Shown here piece by piece: positions 1 through 5,817 of a stretch of 9,072 bases of DNA (positions are counted from its first letter, which is position 1; each line of letters opens with the position of its first letter). The position numbers were made by a program, and so were the translations under genes. The DNA lies in assembly GCA_029880775.1 (NCBI GenBank), contig JAOUNV010000040.1, positions 1 through 9,072 of the forward strand. Direction: 5' to 3'. The DNA is from Nitrospinota bacterium (GTDB lineage Bacteria; Nitrospinota_A; UBA7883). The notes beneath the pieces are model-generated. The model had not been told where the DNA came from. It ran no database searches and saw nothing but the letters and a program-made list of their open reading frames with translations.

Positions 1-672
1 GTAAAAGGTTTTGCCGAGAAGTCGTTCTTTGAGTACCACCTATACACCCTGGGCAGGCCAACCACCCTTCCGGACAACTCCACAAAGCAGATCGAGCTTT
101 TCAACCCAGTAAAGAGCGTGCCGGTGGACAAGCTGCTTGTATACGCCGGAGTCCCCAGCCAATTTTACTATTACAGCCACCCGGTAACCGACTCTTCCAT
201 CGGCCAGCCTGTAACAAACGTGGACGTATATCTCCAGTTTCCCAATTCGGAAAAGAGGGGAATGGGGATGCCGCTGCCGGCAGGGCGGATCCGGGTGAGC
301 AAGATGGACACCGCCGACGGATCGCTGGAGTTTATCGGCGAGGATGTGATAAAGCATACGCCGAAGAACGAGAAGGTGCTGGTGAAGCTGGGCAAGGCGT
401 TCGACGTGGTGGGGGAGCGCAAGCAGGTGGATTTTCATGTGGATTCATCACGCAAGACCATGAGTGAGACGATCGAGATCAAAATCCGCAACCACAAGAA
501 AGAACCGGTGAACGTGACGGTCCAGGAGAGGCTCTACCGCTGGGTGAACTGGAAGATTCTGGAAAACAGCTCCAGTTGGAACAAGGAAGATTCGCGGACC
601 ATCCATTTCCCCGTTTCCGTGGCCCCGGACGGAGAGGCGGTGGTGACTTATACGGTGAAGTACACCTGGTGA
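1..672 (+). CDS. DUF4139-domain protein, C-terminal 223 residues (5' end outside window)
   Basis: Frame 1 is open from the first base to the TGA at 670-672, so this is the end of a longer gene. The first residues (FFEYHLYTLGRPTTLPDNS, then TKQIELF) match the conserved core of the DUF4139 family, where a Y-L-R-P-T-T-[IL]-x-D-N-x-T-K-Q signature is typical. The rest is beta-rich and ends in alternating hydrophobic strands (VVTYTVKYTW), as family members do. Full-length members usually carry a signal peptide and are thought to be exported; some are fused to the coiled-coil DUF4140 domain (MuiA-type, 'mucoidy inhibitor'). The family's biochemical role is not established and I assign none. It is convergent with the neighbouring gene and ends in its own terminator, so it is independent of the - strand cluster. 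An in-frame GTG at 118 is not the start, because conserved family sequence lies upstream of it. Confidence 0.88.
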   Translation, partial: VKGFAEKSFFEYHLYTLGRPTTLPDNSTKQIELFNPVKSVPVDKLLVYAGVPSQFYYYSHPVTDSSIGQPVTNVDVYLQFPNSEKRGMGMPLPAGRIRVSKMDTADGSLEFIGEDVIKHTPKNEKVLVKLGKAFDVVGERKQVDFHVDSSRKTMSETIEIKIRNHKKEPVNVTVQERLYRWVNWKILENSSSWNKEDSRTIHFPVSVAPDGEAVVTYTVKYTW

Positions 673-678
673 GCGAAT

Positions 679-713
679 GGGAGGGGATGGCATAAGTCAT
701 CTCTTCCCTTTTT
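679..713 (+). terminator. Intrinsic terminator of the DUF4139 gene
   Basis: Seven bases after the stop codon, 679-689 pairs with 698-708 in an 11-bp stem (nine Watson-Crick pairs, two G-T wobbles) around an 8-base loop. Five T residues (709-713) follow at once. Read on the - strand there is no T tract after the stem, so it serves the + strand gene only. It sits in the 52-bp space between two convergent genes. Confidence 0.8.
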
Positions 714-724
714 CATCCCACTCA

Positions 725-2245
725 TCAGCCACCCAGCTTCCTTAATATTTTCCTGGCGCAGTCCCGCCCGGCCCAAATGGCGCCGGAGAATCCTCCCCCC
801 GGCATGCCCCATGCCGAGCAGTAGTAGAGGCTTTCCACCGGCGATTTGTTGCGCAGTCGGCTCCATCCCGCCTGCCCCGGCGTCTGGGCGAATCCATATG
901 CCGCGCCGCCAGGATTAGCGGTGAACCGTTTAATGGTCACCGGCGTGGAGGCTTCGATATATTCAATATGCTCCCTGGCGCCTGGGAGCAGTTTTTCCAG
1001 TCGGCCCACCAGATCGTCCATTTGCCGTTTCTTCTGCTCCTGATACTCTTCCGTGGAAAGCTCTTCCCAGCGCGACAGGTAATCAATGGACACGATGACT
1101 CCCAGGCTTTTCCCTTCCTGGGCCAGGCCGGAATCTATCTGGCTGTAGTCAACAAACACATAGCCCTTGTCGATCATGTCCAGCTTTTCCGCGTCATGCA
1201 GATCCTTTAGCGATGTGACCGAATCCTCCAGCACGAAGGTGGAATAGGCGGGATTTCCCAGCTCTTTCGGGGTTTTTTTAAATCCGATATATACGCAGAA
1301 AAAAGAGCAGGCCACCTTCATGGAGTTTATCTTGGCGCTGTAATCCTCCCGGAACGCTCCCGGCGCCAGCTTGTTCACCACATCGGGGGTCGACGCGTTG
1401 GCCGCCACCGCCTGGCATTGGGCGGTGTGGATTTTCCCCCCTTCGCCGGAAACACGGATGTATTCCACGCCGGAGGCCTTGCCATCTTTCATCACGATCT
1501 TGGTCGCCTCGTGTCGTAGCTTCACCTCCCCTCCGTTATCGCGGATGATGGAGGCCAGGTAGTCGGACAGATTCTGGGAGCCCCCCTTTATGAAATGGCC
1601 GCCCCCCTTCAGGTAGCTCATCTGCGCTATCGAGTAGTAGAACATGGAGGTGGAGTATGGATCGTCGTGGTAATAACCCAGGTTGGCCAGCAGAGCCAGC
1701 TTCAGGTCTTCATTCTGGAAAAGCGAGTCTACATAACTACCCAAAGATCGGCTCATTTTGAACGTCAGATTAGGGTACAAGATGGGCCACAGCGGCAACG
1801 CCAACAGCGCCATGATCCCGCTTTTGGGTACGGCCCTGGCCTCCTCCCAGATGGCGCGGATCCTGCCGAAGAACTTGCGGATTCCTTTTTCCTCGCTCGG
1901 GAATTTGGCGATGAAAGTTTTCATGGCCGCAGTGTATCCCTCCGGTATGGTGACATCCACCCGGCCATTGACGAAACGATAGAACTGCGGCAGCCTGATA
2001 AACTCTACATGATCGAATACTTTCAGATCCAAAAATAGATTGCGTTTGAAGTCTTCCTCATGGAGCCCGTCCAGCTCGTGCAGCCCCACCTCCACCTTGT
2101 AGCCTCCCCGGCGGAACACTGTGGCGCATCCCCCCGGTTGGTAGTGGCGCTCCAGCAGCAGGACTCTCTTTCCCTGGCGAGCCAAAAGCGCTCCGGCGGT
2201 CAATCCCCCCAGCCCACCGCCGATCACCACCACGTCGTATTCCAT
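725..2245 (-). CDS. FAD-dependent oxidoreductase, RetSat/CrtI (phytoene desaturase-like) family
   Basis: The 506-residue protein begins with a dinucleotide-binding Rossmann fold: GGGLGGLTAG at residues 9-18, with the ribose-binding acidic residue E32 at the end of the second strand. The following PGGCATVFRRGGYKVEVGLH (37-56) is the hallmark of the carotenoid desaturase/isomerase and retinol saturase branch of the amine-oxidase superfamily; the GLH near 54-56 recalls the GIHY of RetSat proteins. The C-terminus carries the second FAD-contacting motif, NLYY-like LYYCSAWGMPGGGFSGA (473-489). Length is normal for the family. Such enzymes reduce, desaturate or isomerise polyene lipids, but substrates vary widely and no carotenoid genes are nearby, so the substrate is unknown. 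The ATG at 2245 has a G-rich ribosome site (GGGGGGAG) 4 bases upstream. It follows a likely terminator and a long palindrome, so it may be transcribed separately from nifS. Confidence 0.88.
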   Translation of the reverse strand: MEYDVVVIGGGLGGLTAGALLARQGKRVLLLERHYQPGGCATVFRRGGYKVEVGLHELDGLHEEDFKRNLFLDLKVFDHVEFIRLPQFYRFVNGRVDVTIPEGYTAAMKTFIAKFPSEEKGIRKFFGRIRAIWEEARAVPKSGIMALLALPLWPILYPNLTFKMSRSLGSYVDSLFQNEDLKLALLANLGYYHDDPYSTSMFYYSIAQMSYLKGGGHFIKGGSQNLSDYLASIIRDNGGEVKLRHEATKIVMKDGKASGVEYIRVSGEGGKIHTAQCQAVAANASTPDVVNKLAPGAFREDYSAKINSMKVACSFFCVYIGFKKTPKELGNPAYSTFVLEDSVTSLKDLHDAEKLDMIDKGYVFVDYSQIDSGLAQEGKSLGVIVSIDYLSRWEELSTEEYQEQKKRQMDDLVGRLEKLLPGAREHIEYIEASTPVTIKRFTANPGGAAYGFAQTPGQAGWSRLRNKSPVESLYYCSAWGMPGGGFSGAIWAGRDCARKILRKLGG

Positions 2246-2249
2246 CCCG

Positions 2250-2257
2250 CTCCCCCC
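2250..2257 (-). promoter_or_regulatory. Ribosome binding site of the oxidoreductase gene
   Basis: On the - strand GGGGGGAG lies 4 bases before the ATG at 2245. The purine-rich tract is unusually G-heavy and close to the start, but it supports this ATG, which also immediately precedes the Rossmann strand (MEYDVVVIGGG). Confidence 0.5.
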
Positions 2258-2297
2258 AACTATTTCACGATAGATTTACACGCTGGGAGCAACTCAA

Positions 2298-2334
2298 TTG
2301 AGAGAACCTTTTTTGCAAAAAAGGCTTCTCTCAA
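2298..2334. repeat. Near-perfect inverted repeat (17-bp arms)
   Basis: The left arm 2298-2314 (TTGAGAGAACCTTTTTT) and the right arm 2317-2334 are reverse complements apart from one extra C at 2325, and are separated by only GC. The central TTTTTTGCAAAAAA is itself palindromic, so the loop is minimal. No T tract follows the stem on either strand, so it is not a standard terminator. It ends 53 bp upstream of the oxidoreductase start, inside the region expected to hold that gene's promoter or leader. Confidence 0.8.
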
Positions 2335-2343
2335 ACTCTCTCC

Positions 2344-2399
2344 AAAAAACTCAAGTTGTCAACAAGTCCCCAAGAAAGACCGGGGGACTGTTGGCAGCT
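2344..2399 (-). terminator. Candidate intrinsic terminator downstream of nifS
   Basis: Bases 2354-2371 pair with 2383-2399 in a stem of about 17 pairs with one bulged A and two G-T wobbles; the tip is four consecutive C-G pairs closing an 11-base loop. On the - strand the stem is followed, after a 4-base gap (TGAG), by six T residues (complement of 2344-2349). The gap before the T tract is longer than ideal. Its position 49 bases past the nifS stop fits termination of the mfd-to-nifS gene row. Confidence 0.55.
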
Positions 2400-2447
2400 A
2401 AAAAGTCTTTGGAAAGGTTTTCCCAATAAAACCGCTCTCTCAGCTTG

Positions 2448-3683
2448 TTAATGTCCAGCGTAATGGGCGCCTTTGGCCGCCTCATCCACAGTTATCACTT
2501 TCTGGTTTTGCAAATCCCACAGCGGGGAAATTTCCCGAACGGTGTTTATGATCCGGGGCAGATGGGTCATGACGTAATCCACATCCTCCATGGTGTTGAA
2601 GTGGCCGAAGGAGAAGCGCAGGCTGCCGTGGACCACTTCGGTGGGGATGCCCATGGCCATCAACACATGGGAAGGCTCCAGGGAGCCGGAGGAGCAGGCC
2701 GAGCCTGTGGATATGGCGATTCCCACCATGTCCAGGTTGATAAGCAGCGCCTCTCCCTCCACGCATTCGAAGCTGATGTTCACCGTATTTGGCAATCTTT
2801 CTTTTTCCGGGCCGTTGAGCCTGGCGAAGGGGATCTGGCTCATGATGCGCCTTTGCAGTTCATCGCGCATGGCCGCCAGGTGGATCGAGTTTTTTCCCAT
2901 TTCCGCCAGCCCCAGCTCCGCCGCCTTGGCGAACCCGATGATTCCCGCCACGTTTTCCGTGCCGGCGCGCATGCTGCGTTCATGGTGGCCGCCATGGTTT
3001 GTGGCGTCAATCTTCGTCCCTTTGCGCACATACAGGGCGCCCACTCCTTTGGGGCCGTTTATTTTGTGGCTGGAAAGCGACATCATGTCCACCCCCAGCT
3101 CATCCACGTTCACCGGTATTTTGCAGAAGGCCTGCACGGCGTCTGTGTGCAGAAAGGCGCCATGTTTTTTCACCCCCTCGGCGATTTTGGCGACTGGCTG
3201 GATGGCGCCCACTTCGTTGTTGGCCAGCATAAAGGAAGCCATCAATGTATCCTCCCCGCACGCCTGCTCCACCTCTGCCGGGTCCACCAGGGCTTGGCCG
3301 TTCACTTTTACATGGGTGGCGATGAATCCCTGTCTTTTCACCAGGTATCGGACCACTTCCAGCACCGCTGGATGCTCCACCACAGAAGTGACGATCCTTC
3401 GCCGGTCATCGCTTCTGTGCGCCCACGCGCATCCTTTGATAGCCAGGTTGTCCGCTTCGGTGCCGCCGCCGGTGAATATAATCTCCTGGGGGCTGGCGCC
3501 TATGCCTGCGGCGATGATCTCCCGCGCCTCGGCTATCCTGGCTTTGATTGGCCGACCAAAGCCGTGAGCCGACGAAGGATTGCCGAAGTTGTCTTTCATG
3601 TATGGAAGCATAGCCTCCAGCGCCTCCGCTCTCATGGGAGTGGTGGCGTTGTTATCCAGATACACTCTACGAAACTGGCTCAT
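2448..3683 (-). CDS. nifS: Cysteine desulfurase, NifS type
   Basis: This 411-residue protein is a PLP-dependent class V aminotransferase-fold enzyme that converts cysteine to alanine and leaves a persulfide for Fe-S clusters or tRNA thiolation. Visible landmarks are the N-terminal YLDNNATTP (8-16), the cofactor-stacking EH (103-104), the phosphate- and ring-contacting TDAVQ (180-184), the PLP lysine K207 in LSSHKINGPKG, the GTEN loop (241-244), and the active-site cysteine C330 in STGSACSSGSLEPSHVLMAMG. That short loop and the closing REISPLW tail resemble NifS more than IscS. About 20 residues follow the usual NifS end. The ATG at 3683 has AAGGGAG 10 bases upstream. No NifU or IscU scaffold gene is in view. 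The upstream neighbour is a PP-loop thiouridylase, so sulfur delivery to tRNA is a plausible main job (inference); general Fe-S assembly cannot be excluded. Confidence 0.95.
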   Translation of the reverse strand: MSQFRRVYLDNNATTPMRAEALEAMLPYMKDNFGNPSSAHGFGRPIKARIAEAREIIAAGIGASPQEIIFTGGGTEADNLAIKGCAWAHRSDDRRRIVTSVVEHPAVLEVVRYLVKRQGFIATHVKVNGQALVDPAEVEQACGEDTLMASFMLANNEVGAIQPVAKIAEGVKKHGAFLHTDAVQAFCKIPVNVDELGVDMMSLSSHKINGPKGVGALYVRKGTKIDATNHGGHHERSMRAGTENVAGIIGFAKAAELGLAEMGKNSIHLAAMRDELQRRIMSQIPFARLNGPEKERLPNTVNISFECVEGEALLINLDMVGIAISTGSACSSGSLEPSHVLMAMGIPTEVVHGSLRFSFGHFNTMEDVDYVMTHLPRIINTVREISPLWDLQNQKVITVDEAAKGAHYAGH

Positions 3684-3693
3684 GGATCTAATT

Positions 3694-3700
3694 CTCCCTT
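3694..3700 (-). promoter_or_regulatory. Ribosome binding site of nifS
   Basis: AAGGGAG on the - strand lies 10 bases before the ATG at 3683 and between that start and the 19-bp repeat array, leaving the array outside the immediate initiation site. Confidence 0.6.
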
Positions 3701-3711
3701 TGTTGTTCCAG

Positions 3712-3799
3712 GTTACGCCCGTTTGTCCGGGTCACGCCCGTTTGTCCGGGTCACGCCCGTTTGTCCGGGTCACGCCCGTTTGGTCGGGTCACACCCGCC
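3712..3799. repeat. 19-bp direct tandem repeat array (4 copies plus a partial fifth)
   Basis: The + strand unit is GTCACGCCCGTTTGTCCGG. Copies lie at 3712-3730 (one change), 3731-3749 (exact), 3750-3768 (exact) and 3769-3787 (two changes), with a degenerate partial copy at 3788-3799. Copies abut with no spacers. Each carries a short dyad (CCCG-6 bases-CGGG). The partial copy runs into the 3' end of the PP-loop gene and supplies its TGA stop (3789-3791); the whole array lies between that stop and the nifS ribosome binding site. Because 19 is not a multiple of 3, changes in copy number would not preserve a reading frame, which fits a non-coding role. Confidence 0.92.
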
Positions 3800-4808
3800 A
3801 TGAGGCAAGCTCAGCCTCCGTGGCGGGCGAGGCGGTGTGGCGCCATTCCATCGTCCCACTCTTCATTTTATATTTAATTTTGACTGTTCTGTCATCCTCG
3901 CCGGGGCAGTAGCGCGCCACGGCTTTGCAGATCGGGTCCAGATCTTCCTTGCCAAAAGCCCCCTTCACCACGGAAAGCGGCCCCCGCACCTCCTCTGGCA
4001 TGAATAGAAAGTCGTTTTCGCCCGCCATTTTCTCCAGCCGGTCGTTTTCACTTTCGTCTCGCCCCACGATAACCTTTATCCCGGGGGACACCCGAAAATG
4101 CCTACCCACCCGCAGGAATCTGGCGTCTTTGACCGATGCGTCGGAGTTGTTGTCCAGCAGATCGCGCATTCGGTGGGCGAATTGCGGATCGGTGAGCGAG
4201 CATCCGCCGGAGGAGCAGAGGTTTTCTGTTACTTCATATTCGTCCCGCATTATGCGTATCTGGTCTTTGCGAGACCTTCCCTGGATCGCCAGCATCTCCT
4301 CCCTGTCCACCATCCCGTTCTGCTCCGGAATGGTCGGCGGCAGAATCTGGGCGCTCAAAGGACGCACCACCATTCCGCTCAGGCCAGCTTCCTTGTCGAT
4401 CAGCGCCATACGGACCGCTTTTTGGGACATGGGTCTTTGGCCCACCACCTCGCCGGTGAAAATAAACGCGGCGCCTATATTCTCCATCACCACCTTCGCC
4501 CTGCGAAAGATCATGATCCTGCAGTCCACGCACGGGTTCATGTTTTTGCCATAGCCATGCTTCGGGTTGCGCACCAGGTCTATATATTCCTGTCCCATAA
4601 ACTCCACTTGGACCTTGATCCCCAGCTCTTCGGCCAGCCTGGCCGCTTCGTTTTTGCATCCATGGTCCTTGCGGGTGCAGTTGCAAAATGGGCTGGTGAA
4701 GTTGAGTGCGGTGATGTCATATCCCAGCTTCTTCATTATTCTGGTGGCCAGGTGGCTGTCCAGCCCGCCAGACACCAGCCCCAGTACCTTTATCTTTTCC
4801 TTGGTCAT
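3789..4808 (-). CDS. PP-loop tRNA thiouridylase-like protein with NFACT-R-like C-terminal domain
   Basis: The 339-residue protein opens with the ATP-pyrophosphatase motif SGGLDS (13-18), used by MnmA, ThiI and TtcA-type enzymes to adenylate an RNA base before sulfur insertion. MNPCVDC (90-96) matches the nucleophile-cysteine region of MnmA (NPC-x2-C). Further cysteines lie at 42, 44 and 51 (FCNCTRKDHGC) and at 198 and 203 (LCSSGGC), giving candidate persulfide or metal/Fe-S ligands. Residues about 225-285 (RFLRVGRHFRVSPG, VIVGRDESEND, then LSVVKGAF) resemble the NFACT-R RNA-binding fold (the NFACT-R2 type fused to ThiI-like domains). The protein lacks the length and C-terminal barrels of MnmA, so it is a distinct family member. 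It starts 10 bases after the surA-like stop, behind a weak GGAAG, and precedes the cysteine desulfurase. Target nucleoside unknown. Cytoplasmic, no signal peptide. Confidence 0.85.
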   Translation of the reverse strand: MTKEKIKVLGLVSGGLDSHLATRIMKKLGYDITALNFTSPFCNCTRKDHGCKNEAARLAEELGIKVQVEFMGQEYIDLVRNPKHGYGKNMNPCVDCRIMIFRRAKVVMENIGAAFIFTGEVVGQRPMSQKAVRMALIDKEAGLSGMVVRPLSAQILPPTIPEQNGMVDREEMLAIQGRSRKDQIRIMRDEYEVTENLCSSGGCSLTDPQFAHRMRDLLDNNSDASVKDARFLRVGRHFRVSPGIKVIVGRDESENDRLEKMAGENDFLFMPEEVRGPLSVVKGAFGKEDLDPICKAVARYCPGEDDRTVKIKYKMKSGTMEWRHTASPATEAELASWRV

Positions 4809-4818
4809 ACAGCTTCCA

Positions 4819-5817
4819 TCAATACATTATTTCTATAAACGCTTCTTCCCGCATTCGGGCCAGCCAATCGGTCCTGTTGCTCACAAAGGCCTGCTGTTTC
4901 AGCTTCTCCTTGATCTTTTCGGCCACCTGGGCGAACGCCACCGGCTCCCGTTTCTCTTTTTCCATAACCTGGATGAGGTGATAGCCAAATCCTGTGCGCA
5001 CAGGCTGGCTCATCATCCCCGGTTTCAGCGCAAAGGCCGCCTTCCCAAAAGCCTGCACCACATCCCCCATGCGGAACCAGCCCACCTCGCCACCTGTGGG
5101 GCCGGATGGGTCGTTGGAATATTCTTTCGCCATATCGGAGAAGCTGGCGCCGGATTCGATCTTCTTTCTTATGCTGAGGATCTGTTGCCTGGCCGCTTCC
5201 TCTCCTTTATCCGGAGAAACCTTGATAAGGATATGCCTGGCCCGGACCCGCCCCTCGCCCAGAAACTCCTTCTCGTGCCGTTGATAGTACGATTTGGCGT
5301 CTTTCTCTGTGGGAGTGACAATGTCCACTTCCAGCTTCATCACTCTTTGGACCAGTATCTGGTTTTTCAACTCTTCCCTGAATTTTTCCAGGGATGTCCC
5401 CTGAGCTTTCATGGCCTGCTTGAATTCCTCGTCGCTAAGGTTGTTATTTTTCTTGATATTCTGCACCGTCTTGTCCACTTCCGATTCCTTTATGCTTATC
5501 TCTTTTTCCTTGGCGTAGGAGGTGATAAGGTTCTCGTCGATCATTTCAGACAGGACCTTTCTCTCGGTAAGGCTGGCCTCCGGTATATTCAGTCCCTGCC
5601 TGTATTTCAGCTCCCGCAGAGTGGCCAGCTTCCCCTCCACCTCAGAGAGCAATATGATGGATCCGTTCACATTGGCCACTATCCGGTCCACAATCTCCGC
5701 CAGCGCCACCGGGCCTGCCCACAAAGACGCCAGCAAGAGAAGGGCTAAGGCTCGCGACGCAATATGGCCTGGGTATCCACTTTTATTCTGGTCTCTTTTT
5801 TCAGGTTTTCTATCCAA
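4819..5817 (-). CDS. surA: SurA-like periplasmic peptidyl-prolyl isomerase/chaperone
   Basis: The 332-residue product has a basic N-terminus, a hydrophobic stretch (residues about 22-38) and an ALA-E cleavage site near 40, so it is exported. Residues 41-170 match the SurA N-terminal chaperone helix bundle (IVDRIVANVNGSIILLSEVE onward). A single parvulin/PPIC domain spans about 190-286: RARHILIKV, then SNDPSGPTGGEVGWF, AFGKAAFALKPG and GFGYHLIQV. A C-terminal helix completes the chaperone module. E. coli SurA has two PPIC domains; the one-domain form is common elsewhere. It would escort unfolded outer-membrane proteins across the periplasm. I chose the TTG start because AAGGAG stands 8 bases upstream and no later ATG, GTG or TTG leaves an intact signal peptide. 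The gene overlaps the upstream isomerase by 73 bp, which suggests coupled translation. Confidence 0.92.
   Translation of the reverse strand: MDRKPEKRDQNKSGYPGHIASRALALLLLASLWAGPVALAEIVDRIVANVNGSIILLSEVEGKLATLRELKYRQGLNIPEASLTERKVLSEMIDENLITSYAKEKEISIKESEVDKTVQNIKKNNNLSDEEFKQAMKAQGTSLEKFREELKNQILVQRVMKLEVDIVTPTEKDAKSYYQRHEKEFLGEGRVRARHILIKVSPDKGEEAARQQILSIRKKIESGASFSDMAKEYSNDPSGPTGGEVGWFRMGDVVQAFGKAAFALKPGMMSQPVRTGFGYHLIQVMEKEKREPVAFAQVAEKIKEKLKQQAFVSNRTDWLARMREEAFIEIMY

Larger units (their letters stand above)
2246..2447. other. Hairpin-rich intergenic block between nifS and the oxidoreductase gene
   Basis: This 202-bp stretch has no credible gene. It is AT-richer than its surroundings and holds three inverted repeats in a row: a small one at 2416-2433 (GGTTTT/AAAACC, 6-base loop), a long bulged stem at 2354-2399, and a near-perfect palindrome at 2298-2334. 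A 10-bp palindrome CTCAATTGAG (2293-2302) overlaps the last. The density of symmetry suggests termination signals plus either a leader structure or a repeated intergenic element. Confidence 0.6.

Noticed and set aside
3712..3799. Possible CRISPR array
   Set aside because: The 19-bp units abut directly with no unique spacers, and no cas gene is present.
2445..3803. 452-codon open frame on the + strand opposite nifS
   Set aside because: It is the antisense shadow of a gene with complete cysteine desulfurase motifs. Its product is rich in His, Gly and Arg with no recognisable domain, and it runs into the tandem repeat array.
4567..5748. 393-codon open frame on the + strand opposite the surA-like gene
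   Set aside because: Its opposite strand encodes a convincing signal peptide, SurA_N and PPIC domain; the + strand product has no family resemblance.
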